Positions 19,175 to 27,980 are shown, counted from the first letter of the stretch. The stretch: DNA of 43,810 nucleotides from Granulosicoccaceae bacterium (GCA_020629835.1 JAHDCO010000008.1:1-43810); one strand, 5' to 3'. Made by a program: numbers and translations. The notes: generated from the letters alone by a model not told the origin.

Positions 19175-20695
19175 TTATGCGCGTTGTTCAACCCAAGGTG
19201 TCCGACTGCGCCCAATGCGCATTAGTATCGACTTCACCTTAAGAAACTCTTCATACCCGTAACGGCCAATTTCTCGGCCCTGACCTGACTGCTTAACTCC
19301 GCCAAAGGTAAGCTCTGGATAACCATCCATCCAGGTATTGGTCCAGACGGTTCCTGCCTCGACTTTCCGCGAAAACTCAATACATGTATGCACGTTTTCA
19401 CTCCATACCCCTGCGGACAAACCAAAAACGCTGTCGTTAACCATCGTTATGGCTTGGTTTAATGTACGAAAGGTCAATACGCTAAGCACCGGACCAAACA
19501 CCTCTTCACGAGCAATGTCCATATCTGGGGTAACGCCACTTAGCACGGTGGGTTGATAAAACTGGTTGCCAAGTCCATCGATGGGTAATCTCTCCCCACC
19601 TAACTCAAGCTTGGCTCCGGCCTCAATGGCCGCCTGAACATACTCATGGATTTTTGTATTGTGCTCATCGGTTACGATCGCACCAACCTGTGTATCGGGA
19701 TTCATCGGATCACCAAACTTAACCTGCTTAGACAGTTCGATAACACGCTGAACAAATGTGTCAGCAATATCTTCGTGCACAATGATGCGACTAGATGAAT
19801 TGCAACACTGTCCAACATTGAAATACACGCCAAACACGACCGCATCCGCCGCGCTCTCAAGGTCGGCATCTGGAAAAATCACTTGCGGATTCTTTCCACC
19901 CAGTTCCAATGCCACTTTTTTTAATGTATTCGAGCAAGCTTGTGTTATTAGCTTGCCTACAATGGTGGAACCCGTAAACGACACCATGTCGACTTCTTTG
20001 TGGGCCGCCAATAAGCTACCCACTGGTTCACCGTGCCCCAACACGATGTTGCACACCCCCGCGGGTAGCCCCGCTTCTAATAGGAGTTCACCAAGCATAA
20101 CGGTTGATGAGGGCGTCATTTCTGATGGCTTAACTATTACCGTGCAGCCTGCGGCTAGAGCAAAAGGCAGTTTCTGACTAAGAATCCAAAACGGAAAGTT
20201 CCATGGCGTGATTATCGAAACAACACCAACGGGTTCCTTCACAACGATGCCGAGCATATCTTCACCCAGACTGTTATGGCTATCACCGTGGCCAGTCCGC
20301 GCTAGGGACGCAGCGTATCGCCAAAGATCTGAGGCACCACCAACCTCACCTCGTGACTGAGCAATCGGTTTGCCACTTTCAAGGGTCTCTTGAGCAGCAA
20401 TGCGCTCAACATTGGCATCGATTAAATCGGCAACCTTCAACAGAGTAGTTGCCCGCTGCTTGCCAGACAGCCCACTCCAAGAATCACTCTCGAAAGCACT
20501 TCTTGCTGCCGCTATCGCATTTTCAGTTTCACTCGCCGTGCCCTTAGCAGAAATACTCACCACTAAGCCATGGGAAGGTGAAACACGCTCGAGTGTTTCA
20601 GAACCACTTATCCACTCACCATTAATAAGGTGTTTACCAACAAAGGGGACAGGCTCATCGATCTCGATAACATCGCTTATTGTCAGTTCAGGCAT
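19175..20695 (-). CDS. NAD(P)-dependent aldehyde dehydrogenase
   Basis: A 506-residue ALDH superfamily enzyme counted from the ATG at 20695, which is preceded by AAGGAAA. The longer frame to 20785 overlaps the hydratase gene and is less likely. It has the cofactor region [21 protein letters not shown], the catalytic glutamate motif [13 protein letters not shown], and the catalytic cysteine in [11 protein letters not shown]. Closest in style to betaine-aldehyde or gamma-aminobutyraldehyde dehydrogenases. In this operon it would oxidise an aldehyde made by a GMC enzyme to the acid used by the CoA-transferase (inference). Confidence 0.93.
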   Translation of the reverse strand: MPELTISDVIEIDEPVPFVGKHLINGEWISGSETLERVSPSHGLVVSISAKGTASETENAIAAARSAFESDSWSGLSGKQRATTLLKVADLIDANVERIAAQETLESGKPIAQSRGEVGGASDLWRYAASLARTGHGDSHNSLGEDMLGIVVKEPVGVVSIITPWNFPFWILSQKLPFALAAGCTVIVKPSEMTPSSTVMLGELLLEAGLPAGVCNIVLGHGEPVGSLLAAHKEVDMVSFTGSTIVGKLITQACSNTLKKVALELGGKNPQVIFPDADLESAADAVVFGVYFNVGQCCNSSSRIIVHEDIADTFVQRVIELSKQVKFGDPMNPDTQVGAIVTDEHNTKIHEYVQAAIEAGAKLELGGERLPIDGLGNQFYQPTVLSGVTPDMDIAREEVFGPVLSVLTFRTLNQAITMVNDSVFGLSAGVWSENVHTCIEFSRKVEAGTVWTNTWMDGYPELTFGGVKQSGQGREIGRYGYEEFLKVKSILMRIGRSRTPWVEQRA

Positions 20696-20699
20696 CAGC

Positions 20700-21467
20700 T
20701 TAATTTCCTTTAAATTCAGGTGAGCGCTTGTCAAGAAAGGCTTGCACACCCTCTTCTCGATCAATACTGTCCGCAGCAGCAGCACTGCCGAGAGCCTCTA
20801 TAGCTGCAGAGCTATCCTCACCAACCGCACCGTGAATCATCAACTTTGTCAACTCGTTAGAGCGTAATGACATACTCTCCAAGTTTGATGCAATCTGTTT
20901 TGCGGTCTCTATTGGATTGTTTGAAACTTCAGCAGCAAAACCCAATGAGTAAGCCCGCTTGGCATCTACACGACGTCCAAACAAAGCAATCTCTTTCAAA
21001 ACAGACTCCGGTAGCAAGCGACCAAGTCGTTGGGTACCGGACCAACCCGGCACGATACCCACGTTGGCTTCTGGGAGTGCAAGCGTACTGTTGTCGGAAA
21101 AAATGCGTATGTCGCAACAAGCTGCGAGTTCCAGACCGCCGCCAAACGCATGCCCATTGACTGCGCACAACGTCGGTTTATTAAAGCGAGCTAATCGATC
21201 AAAAACACGATGCCCATTACGAACCCAATAGCGCGAGAAATCGGCTGAACTTAACGAACCCCATTCTGAAATATCAGCTCCACAACAAAATGCTTTTGTT
21301 CCAGATCCAGTTACTATGAGGGCACGAACTTCGGGATTACGTTCAATCTCGACCAGACAATCGTTGATTTGGGTAAGCATTTCTGAGGTCAGTGCATTCA
21401 ACTTGCTTTCATTTGAAAGCGTAAGCACGGCGGCATTGTCTTCGTAACTACAGATGATCTGACTCAT
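20700..21467 (-). CDS. Enoyl-CoA hydratase/isomerase family protein
   Basis: A 255-residue crotonase-fold enzyme. The oxyanion-hole residues are seen around CGADISEWG and HAFGGGLELAACCDIRI. The position after GIVPGWSGTQRLGRLL matches the second catalytic region. Proteins of this superfamily hydrate, isomerise or cleave acyl-CoA thioesters. Its start overlaps the CoA-transferase stop by 4 bp (ATGA), which suggests the two act in sequence. Confidence 0.9.
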   Translation of the reverse strand: MSQIICSYEDNAAVLTLSNESKLNALTSEMLTQINDCLVEIERNPEVRALIVTGSGTKAFCCGADISEWGSLSSADFSRYWVRNGHRVFDRLARFNKPTLCAVNGHAFGGGLELAACCDIRIFSDNSTLALPEANVGIVPGWSGTQRLGRLLPESVLKEIALFGRRVDAKRAYSLGFAAEVSNNPIETAKQIASNLESMSLRSNELTKLMIHGAVGEDSSAAIEALGSAAAADSIDREEGVQAFLDKRSPEFKGN

Positions 21468-23047
21468 AACGTTAGGCCAAGTGGTGCGTTGGCCAGCAGC
21501 GATGTTGACATGAGCTTCAAATCATCAGCGAGACTAATTCGTCCATTAGATGCATCTACAATATGCTTTTGAGGATCGATACTCGGCATGACCTCAATAG
21601 CTACCAGTCCTTTTTCAGTCAACTGCATCACACAGCGCTCGGTTACATAAGTTACCCGTTGCCCTTGCTCTAATGCACGACGACCTGAGAAGGTGACATG
21701 TTCAACTTCGTCGACAACTTTTACGAATTTGCCAGGTTCGACAATAGTTAATCCATTATCATTAAATTCGACTTTGGCCCCAGCTTCAAACCAGCCCGAA
21801 AACACAATATTCCTAGCACGAGAGGTAATATCGACAAATCCACCGCACCCAGCAGTTAAATACGGCTTTTTACCTAACTTTGATACGTTCACATTGCCTT
21901 CAACATCAATCTCAAGGAAGGATAGAAATGAAACATCAAACCCTGCACCTTGAAAATAGATAAATTGCTGAGGCGCTGGTAAAAAGGCATCGGCATTCGA
22001 CGCACAGCCAAACGCAAACCCTGTCAATGGCACACCGCCAACTGCTCCTTGCTCTATGGCCCAGGTAACCGCATCCGGACAGCCCTCTTCAAGAAGAATA
22101 CGAGGCACTAAGGCACTAATTCCAAATCCCAGATTTGCCGTCATACCACGACGCAATTCAAGCGCGGCACGGCGCGCGATGATCTTTTCAACGCCATGTT
22201 CAGCTAATGTAAAGCTGTTCCATGGCCGCATAACCTCACCTGAAATTTCTGGGTCGTATTCAGTTTCAGTTGTTTGTTTTTGATGCGGATCGACTACCAC
22301 ACAGTCAATAAGATTGCCCGGAATATGCACATCTTGTGGACGCAAACTACCAGTAGCCGTGACTCTTTTTACCTGCGCAATAACCAAACCCCCATTATTG
22401 CGCACACAAATTGCTTGCTCGAGTCCGCCGAGATAAGCACCTTCATGTTCATAGGTCAGATTGCCTTTTTCATCTGCGGTGGTGGCGCGAAGGATCGCTA
22501 CATTGGGAATAATGTTTGGGAAATGCAGCCATGTTTCATCGGCAAACTCCACGCGGTTTACGATTGGTGTCTGCGCGCCCGTTTCGTTCATTGCACAGCC
22601 TTCGCGATGAGGATCAACAAATGTATCCATACCAACTTTGGTTAATACACCAGGCTTGTGCGCAGCAGCCTCACGATGCATATCGAACAAGATGCCAGAA
22701 GGTACGTTATAAGCAGCTACTCGATCTTCGACGATCATCTTCCATATTTCAGGCATTTCAACGCTAGATGGCCCGGAGGGATAGGATCCTGCGAGAATGC
22801 GTTCCAGAAGACCATCTTTGGCAATGTGATCGATTCCATCGACGCCATAAACGTCACCGGCTGCAATTGGATTCAATGACGTAATACCGCATGGATGACC
22901 CTCTTTATCGAAACGCTCGCCAATAGCCTTTAACACTGCGTCCGGGCAACCAAGCGCTGATGAAGAAGACACGGAAATGACAGCACCATCAGGAATACGT
23001 TTTACCGCATCGCTCACTTCAATTAATTTAGTCATTTGCTCATTCAT
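21464..23047 (-). CDS. Acyl-CoA:carboxylate CoA-transferase (fused, YdiF/Pct type)
   Basis: A 527-residue fused alpha-beta class I CoA-transferase. The catalytic glutamate is seen in the motif AIEQGAVGGVP, matching the E-x-G motif of acetate/propionate CoA-transferases. It transfers CoA from one thioester to a free acid through a glutamyl-CoA intermediate. It overlaps the upstream MocA-type gene by 8 bp and the hydratase by 4 bp. Having such an enzyme in a sugar-import operon is unusual and implies that a carboxylic acid intermediate is handled as a CoA ester. Confidence 0.9.
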   Translation of the reverse strand: MNEQMTKLIEVSDAVKRIPDGAVISVSSSSALGCPDAVLKAIGERFDKEGHPCGITSLNPIAAGDVYGVDGIDHIAKDGLLERILAGSYPSGPSSVEMPEIWKMIVEDRVAAYNVPSGILFDMHREAAAHKPGVLTKVGMDTFVDPHREGCAMNETGAQTPIVNRVEFADETWLHFPNIIPNVAILRATTADEKGNLTYEHEGAYLGGLEQAICVRNNGGLVIAQVKRVTATGSLRPQDVHIPGNLIDCVVVDPHQKQTTETEYDPEISGEVMRPWNSFTLAEHGVEKIIARRAALELRRGMTANLGFGISALVPRILLEEGCPDAVTWAIEQGAVGGVPLTGFAFGCASNADAFLPAPQQFIYFQGAGFDVSFLSFLEIDVEGNVNVSKLGKKPYLTAGCGGFVDITSRARNIVFSGWFEAGAKVEFNDNGLTIVEPGKFVKVVDEVEHVTFSGRRALEQGQRVTYVTERCVMQLTEKGLVAIEVMPSIDPQKHIVDASNGRISLADDLKLMSTSLLANAPLGLTL

Positions 23048-24035
23048 AATTCACACTAACCGATTGACCATTCTGTGCAGACTCACGCACTGCCAAGGAG
23101 ACGGCCAGCGACATTAAACCGTCAGAACCCGTTGCCGCAGGAGACCCTTTACCACGAGCGGCGGAAACAAAATCAGCCACACCTTGAACGTATAAGGAGT
23201 GACTACTAAACGGAATTAGCTTCTCCCCATCAGAATTGCGCAGACTTATAGACCCAACTGGTTGTTGTGTCATGACACCAGTTGCCACAATAGAACCCTG
23301 TGTGCCGTGTATTTCCAAACCTGTTCCAGCAAATGGGTGGGTAAAGCTTTCATGCGACATCACCATCGCACCTGAAGGCATACGCCAAACTGACATGCAG
23401 GAATCTTCAACCCCTACACCCATGCCTGACATTTCGCTTAGAGCTACGACCTCAACTGGGTCTTCATCTAACAGAAATCGAACAACATCAGCGTTGTGCA
23501 CGGTTATATCTGCGATAACACCTCCGCCTGCGCTGGCATCATTAATGCGCCACGCTTGAAGAGCTGTCGGAAGATGAACAGCGTGGTGCACTCGCACAGA
23601 CAAAACGCGACCAATTACACCAGTAGCAATCATTTCTCGAATCACGCGATGCGATCCTGAGCACCTCAAGTGATGGTTCGTTCCGAATACCAAATTAGCC
23701 TGATTTGCCGCGGCAACCATTTGCCGAGCTTCGCCCATAGTTAACGCAAGTGGTTTTTCGCAAAGGACATGCTTACCTGCAGCAATCGCTGCCATGGCCT
23801 GAACAAAGTGCTTTTCATTTGTAGAGGAGATGTATACACAGGACACACTATCGTCAGAGAGAGCTTCTTCGATCGATGATGTGAATCGAGGAATTTCGTA
23901 CTCACTGGAATATCGAATGGCATGCTCGGATGACCCACTCACCAACCACGTCACGTCGCAGCCCACCTGGGCGCGAACAGCGTGAATCACGTATTCGGAA
24001 GCCACCGTACTTGCACCTACTAAAACCCAATGCAT
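23040..24035 (-). CDS. Gfo/Idh/MocA family oxidoreductase
   Basis: A 331-residue NAD(P)-dependent sugar or inositol dehydrogenase-like protein. The Rossmann start is VLVGASTVASEYVIHAV, and the family motif HVLCEKPLALT lies near residue 92. The C-terminal domain has GGGVIADITVHNADVVRFLL, where the conserved Asp and His are seen. It is the first gene of the long operon, with the ATG about 30 nt downstream of the predicted transcription start. No strong ribosome site is visible. Confidence 0.92.
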   Translation of the reverse strand: MHWVLVGASTVASEYVIHAVRAQVGCDVTWLVSGSSEHAIRYSSEYEIPRFTSSIEEALSDDSVSCVYISSTNEKHFVQAMAAIAAGKHVLCEKPLALTMGEARQMVAAANQANLVFGTNHHLRCSGSHRVIREMIATGVIGRVLSVRVHHAVHLPTALQAWRINDASAGGGVIADITVHNADVVRFLLDEDPVEVVALSEMSGMGVGVEDSCMSVWRMPSGAMVMSHESFTHPFAGTGLEIHGTQGSIVATGVMTQQPVGSISLRNSDGEKLIPFSSHSLYVQGVADFVSAARGKGSPAATGSDGLMSLAVSLAVRESAQNGQSVSVNYE

Positions 24036-24056
24036 AGTTATCGAATCAACACAAAC

Positions 24057-24068
24057 TGGAACGTTCCA
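24057..24068. promoter_or_regulatory. LacI-type operator, proximal
   Basis: The 12-bp perfect palindrome TGGAACGTTCCA overlaps the predicted transcription start of the operon. It is one of two near-identical copies and has the AACGTT core common to LacI-family operators. Confidence 0.75.
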
Positions 24069-24071
24069 ATT

Positions 24072-24100
24072 AATATACTGGAACGTTCCAGTTTATGCAA
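24072..24100 (-). promoter_or_regulatory. Promoter of the catabolic operon
   Basis: On the minus strand TTGCAT (24095-24100) and TATATT (24072-24077) are separated by exactly 17 bp. The -10 is a 5/6 match to TATAAT; the -35 is weaker (TTG retained). The spacer is filled by the distal operator palindrome. Transcription would start near 24065. Confidence 0.6.
24077..24092. promoter_or_regulatory. LacI-type operator, distal
   Basis: The 16-bp perfect palindrome ACTGGAACGTTCCAGT lies between the -35 and -10 elements. Its centre is 22 bp from the centre of the proximal copy, close to two turns of the helix, so two repressor dimers could bind the same face. Confidence 0.78.
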
Positions 24101-24404
24101 CCGTTTACAAATATGATCTGAGGTGCCTGTCAAGATAATCGCAGCTTTTTACTAAGATGCTGTGTCTAGCATTTCCCTGTTCAGCGTTATCGTTTGATCC
24201 CACTGACAGTGTCTGACATGAGCAGTTACTCCACTAGGGATTGCCGATTTGCCTGCCTCTATATCTCATCTCGCTTGGCAAGATTCTGTACATCTTCACC
24301 ACGGTGTCGTTGGCTCGGTGTTACAAACTTCATCTGATTGTATATTTGCTCGTCGCCTTAAAGGTAAGGTGCCTCACGGTCAACAAACAACTAACCGTCC
24401 CATA
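24101..24404. other. Intergenic region upstream of the operon
   Basis: Besides the operon promoter at its edge, this stretch holds an imperfect dyad TGCAACCGTTTACA at 24096-24109. It also holds a plus-strand frame open from about 24218 to a TGA at 24418-24420, encoding about 66 codons without an ATG. That frame may be the tail of a lost gene; I recognise no family. The IS66 relic begins near 24404. Confidence 0.4.
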
Positions 24405-25655
24405 GCAGCCGCATTGGCGTGAGCCCCTTTTGGGCTCGCAGAATAGAGCCAGTTTCGCCCACCCAATGCGAAAGGTCTGATAGCAGATTCCACCGGGTTG
24501 TTATCTAGAGGCAGATCGGCATGCTCCATAAAACGCGCCAGCAAGTTCCAGTTATTCAGCGTGTAAAACAACGCCTTTTGCTTCATTCCTTTTTTAAATA
24601 CTTTTCTGACATAGCGGTGGCCAGCGCTTTAAATTCCTCTAGCCATGGCCCAATCAGTTCCTGCCGCGTCGCGAGCTTTTCTTCCCCATACAGCCCAGTG
24701 GTTCATTCAACCACGCGCTTAACGCTTCATAATTTCGACGTTCGTTATAATGAAACATGACCACCTGCGCGCCGGGTGGCCCGGCGCGAAGCGCCCAAAG
24801 ATAGCTTTTCTGCCTTGGCTCTCGCCCGAATTCTTGCAGCACTTGCAAGGTAGTTTCATCTAAATGCCATAGCGGTTGCTCAGCTGCATAGTCATAAAAC
24901 AAGCGTTTTAACGGCTCTAGCCGCTCGTTTAACCGTACGGGATAACCGCATATCGTGCTGTAGCCGATTGGTACGCCTTCGCGCCTCAACACCTTGCATT
25001 CTCGATTAAACGATAAAGCGTCCACGAACTTACCGGTTAAGATCTTGGCCAATAGAGACGCATCGGCTATGGCATTAGGCAACATGACCGGTGATGGCGG
25101 TGCCACCTTGATACCTTGTGTATTAATCGCCCCAGCGGTTTGATCGGTTTGGTTTTTTACGTATTTCGCTCGGCGAATCTGACGAACAAAATATTCTCGC
25201 TCTTGGCAGGCCAGCTTTTCACTGGTTTCCCAACCCACAAAAGACCTCTCATCACCCATTGCTTGCTTGTCTTCAGCGCTTACATCCACGTCAAAATGCA
25301 CGCGACGAAAGTGTTCAGGCAATGGACTTCTTTTGGGGCGATCTTCAGGTGGTTGAGCGGCAGCGCGCGCCTTATTGTTTTTTGCGCGCTGAGCGCGTTT
25401 TTGTTGTTGTTCTTTTTCGAAGCGCTCTTGTAACTCACTCATCGCCTCTTCGGTTTAAGACTCATCAAACAGCCGACCTTGCAACGATTCCAGAGTCTCG
25501 CTGCTGTGCTTAAACCGCTTGGCCTGATACAAGGCCAACATTTCCTCTAACCAGGCAATGTGCTCAATACGTTCATCTAGTTGCTCGGTGCGCTCATCCG
25601 ACTGACGCGTGAGCTGCGCCACTTGCGCGCGCAATTCACTGAGTTCATCGCTGGA
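24404..25655 (-). pseudogene. tnpC: IS66 transposase TnpC, broken
   Basis: The N-terminal helix region (IAWLEEMLALYQAKRFKHSSE, given as IAWLEEMLALYQAKRF) ends in an in-frame TAA near 25455. The next piece (25442-24654) carries HxDET (LWHLDETTL), the first catalytic Asp. The middle part with the second Asp is missing. A frameshifted piece then continues with EKLATRQELIGPWLEEFKAL. The C-terminal piece (24586 downward) has LPLDNNPVESAIRPFALGGR, the catalytic Glu region, and breaks off after GAHANAA. At least two frame changes, one stop and one internal deletion are needed to align it. Confidence 0.85.
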
Positions 25656-25744
25656 ATTGTGTACCGAAGAGATCCTAAATAACAGTATAAAGCGCTTTGC
25701 ACCATGGCGCTTTCCCGACAGTAACGCAGCGCTTAGAGCGCTAC

Positions 25745-26115
25745 GCCATCTGCCTATACGTGCGTATTATTCACCGACCTAAATTTAGGCTGCGTAGAGA
25801 CATCACACCCTTCAAGCAAAATGTGTAACTCCCGTAAACCCAGGCACAACACGCCGTGGTCATTTAGCTTCGGCCAAACAAACCGACCTTTTTCAAGCCG
25901 CTAGTAAAGCAACACGTATCCATTGTGATGCCAGTACAGTAGCTTGAGTTTATCTCGAGACCGGTTGGTGAATACAAAGAGATGGGCTCTGAATGGATCC
26001 AGCCCAAGGGTTTCTTGAACAATTAAGGCCAGTGCCGTCAATCTGCTTTCTAAAATCCACGGACTCTCGGGCAATGTACACCCGAGTTCGGGTGTCGATA
26101 TTAAACATGCAGGGC
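25745..26115 (-). pseudogene. tnpB: IS66 TnpB remnant
   Basis: Translation in shifting frames gives VYIARESVDFRKQIDG, then VQETLGLDPFRAHLFVFTNR, SRDKLKLLYWHHNGYVLLY and, after an in-frame stop, RLEKGRFVWPKL. This is the conserved TnpB order (DMRK-like, FVFxNRxRDKxKxLYW, RLExGRFxWP). One frameshift and one stop interrupt it. Confidence 0.8.
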
Positions 26116-26461
26116 GTGATTCGCCTGCAGCCAGTGTTTTATCTGCTCGCTGGTGAGATTAACCGGTAGAGCGATATCGGTGGCAGCACGTTCCACGTGT
26201 ACAAATTGCGGATCGTCGCATACGCTTGATGATGAGTCGAATTGCACGGGAAGAAACCTCCGGTGCTGAGCCCGGATCTGGCTGACTCTTGCACTCGTGG
26301 TTTTCTAACTTATTTGACCAGTGGTAGAAACTGACTGGTTCAAGGTTGTGTTCCTGGCAGTAAGCTATTTTTCTGAGTCCGCTTTGTTTCCACTGATTAG
26401 TGCGATTTAGCCAAAAACCACGGCTGCGCCTTGGCGCACGGATACTGTCGCTGGTCGTCAT
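26115..26461 (-). pseudogene. tnpA: IS66 TnpA, frameshifted
   Basis: From the ATG at 26461 the frame gives a TnpA-type helix-turn-helix start with NQWKQSGLRKIAYCQEHNLE and SFYHWSNKLE. A frame change around 26245 is needed to continue into ERAATDIALPVNLTSEQIKHW and the tail LQANHALHV. TnpA is a small accessory protein of IS66 elements. Confidence 0.75.
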
Positions 26462-26745
26462 ATTATTGCTCGCTACAGAGGTGAAGCCACAACAATGACA
26501 TGAGGTTCAAAGTGGGAAAACCCTGTTGTTGGCTGAAGGCTTACTCAGAGTATGGCTTGCGAGAAGTTCTCTTGGATTTCTTTCGATCTGTCATAGGTCA
26601 CCTAATTGATTGAGATTATCGCTTAATTAGGTGTCCGTTCCAGCCGGGGAGGATCAATCTGGACTACCAAGCTTATTCTCAAAAGAACTTCATTGAATAT
26701 TCATACTTAGAAAGTCAGTTGAATCAGGCAATTAACCGCGCGCAC
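26462..26745. other. Mosaic junction between IS66 relic and IS3 element
   Basis: This segment contains the perfect 9-bp inverted repeat CACCTAATT/AATTAGGTG (26599-26607 and 26625-26633). It also contains a solitary IS3-type terminal sequence at 26630-26656 and the 5' side of a reading frame that continues beyond the IS3 element. No complete gene is present. Confidence 0.45.
26630..26656. repeat. Solitary IS3-type terminal inverted repeat
   Basis: Read on the minus strand the segment begins TGATCCTCCCCGG and ends ACGGACACC. It matches about 18 of 26 bases of the left end of the intact IS3 element 90 bp away. It looks like the end of a different, mostly lost IS3-family element. Confidence 0.45.
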
Positions 26746-26775
26746 TGATCTTGACCCGGTCTGACGGACACATAA
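26746..26775. repeat. IS3 left terminal inverted repeat
   Basis: Begins TGATCTTGACCCGG and pairs with 27951-27980 at 25 of 30 positions. It is preceded by the target duplication CAC. Confidence 0.88.
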
Positions 26776-26776
26776 G

Positions 26777-27633
26777 TTAGGCAGCAATTGCCTTGTACAT
26801 CATTGGCGGCATTTGATCTACGTAGGAATGCCGTCGCTGACGGTTGTAAAACACTTCGATGTATTCAAATACACTGGATTTTGCGGCACTTCGCGTTGCG
26901 TACTGACGGTGGCTTGTCCATTCAGTTTTCAAAGAATGAAAAAAGCTCTCCATCGCAGCGTTGTCGTAGCAGTTTCCAGTTCCGCTCATACACACCTGAT
27001 CCCACGCTTCTCCAGCGCAGATTGGTATCCCCTTGAACAATACTGGCTACCTCGATCTGAATGCAACAGAAGCTCAGAATCAATTGAGCGAGCTTTGAGA
27101 GCCATTTCTAGTGCCGCTGAGATTAACGATGCATCCATGTGTCTGTCCATGGCCCAACCAACGATTGCTCTAGAGTACAAATCCATCACCACGGCAAGAT
27201 AAAGCCATCCTTCTTCGGTTCGCAAATACGTGATATCGCTAACCCAACGACGATTGGGTTCGGATGCTGAAAAATCTTGGCCTAGAATGTTGTCAGCGTA
27301 TGGCAATGCCGAATCCTTGATTGTTGTGCGCTTGAAAGCATTTACACATCGGGCAACCAGGTGGTTTTCTCGCATGATTCGGGCGACACGCTTTCGAGCC
27401 ACTGCAATATTTTCTTCCTGCAAATCTTTTAATATTCTTGGAGATCCATAGATGCCATGGCTTCGGCCAAAATGGTACTGAATGCGGCTCAGCAGCTTCT
27501 GATCCTCTTTGGTGTGCTCGCTGGGCGCACGGTTACGCCAATCGTAATAGCCGCTCCTAGATACGCCCATCACTCTGCACAACCGTTCGGTGCTGTGCTC
27601 GTTTGAATGTGACTGGATAAAGGCATACTTCAC
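26777..27633 (-). pseudogene. IS3 transposase OrfB (DDE), one frameshift
   Basis: The main frame (27633-26986, GTG start) has the HTH_21-like GYYDWRNRAPSEH, the first catalytic Asp in WVSDITYL and the second in LLHSDRGSQYCSRGYQ. It then runs into a stop at GIRCV. The missing end, with NCYDNAAMESFFHSLK holding the catalytic Glu, is in another frame down to 26777. A single-base deletion near 26990 explains the break, since the two parts join as IRC-x-MSGTGNCYDN. Unless bypassed by frameshifting, this copy is inactive. Confidence 0.88.
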
Positions 27634-27917
27634 CGACTGTTCTTGGCAAAGTATGCTGCGGCCTTTTTTACGATGTCGTGATCCTCCTTCAGATCACGCA
27701 ACTCGGCTTGTAAGCGGCGAATCTCGGCGTCTTTGTCATCAAAGCGACTCGCTTCAATATCTTGGGTTGCGAATTCTCTTCGCCAGCGAGCGATTAAATT
27801 CCCGCCAATACCAAGCTCTCGGCTCACGGCGGCTATGGTCTTATCAGATTCTTCGACCATCCTGACCGCTTCACGCTTAAACTCGGGCGTAAAGTCTCGA
27901 CGATTTCTCTTCTTCAT
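27630..27917 (-). CDS. IS3 OrfA (helix-turn-helix)
   Basis: A 95-residue DNA-binding protein counted from the ATG at 27917, which follows GGAGAG. A longer frame to 27947 runs over a 15-bp palindrome and is less likely. It shows RRDFTPEFKREAVRMVEES, AAVSRELGIGGNLIARWRR and a leucine-zipper-like ending DAEIRRLQAELRDLKED. Near its end lies the heptamer A AAA AAG (27663-27669), the usual site of -1 ribosomal frameshifting that makes the OrfAB transposase. Confidence 0.9.
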   Translation of the reverse strand: MKKRNRRDFTPEFKREAVRMVEESDKTIAAVSRELGIGGNLIARWRREFATQDIEASRFDDKDAEIRRLQAELRDLKEDHDIVKKAAAYFAKNSR

Positions 27918-27931
27918 AGGGCTCTCCGTCT

Positions 27932-27946
27932 TGAGACAGTGTCTCA
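27932..27946. promoter_or_regulatory. 15-bp palindrome before IS3 orfA
   Basis: TGAGACAGTGTCTCA is a perfect dyad around one central base, located just upstream of the orfA start and inside the right end of the element. It could be a control site for the transposase gene. This is inference from position only. Confidence 0.35.
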
Positions 27947-27950
27947 TGAG

Positions 27951-27980
27951 TTAAGAGTCCGTTAAACTGGGTCAAGATCA
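27951..27980. repeat. IS3 right terminal inverted repeat
   Basis: Its complement begins TGATCTTGACCCAG and pairs with 26746-26775. It is followed by the CAC duplication at 27981-27983. Confidence 0.88.

Larger units (their letters stand above)
24404..26461 (-). mobile_element. IS66-family element, degenerate
   Basis: In order on the minus strand are tnpA (26461 downward), tnpB remnants and tnpC in pieces, the standard IS66 order. Every gene is damaged by frameshifts, stops or deletion, and the tnpC C-terminus is cut off near 24404, so the element cannot move by itself. I could not identify terminal inverted repeats or a target duplication. Confidence 0.85.
26746..27980 (-). mobile_element. 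IS3-family insertion sequence, nearly intact
   Basis: A 1235-bp element bounded by imperfect 30-bp inverted repeats (26746-26775 and 27951-27980, 25 of 30 matching, both starting TGATCTTGACCC). It is flanked by a 3-bp direct repeat CAC (26743-26745 and 27981-27983), the duplication size expected for IS3. It carries orfA and orfB on the minus strand with the usual -1 overlap. The ends have the TG...CA form of the family. Confidence 0.92.

Noticed and set aside
19126-19215. N-terminal extension of the sugar-binding protein
   Set aside because: A GGAGGAG site and a proper signal peptide mark the ATG at 19125; the extension would hide the signal peptide.
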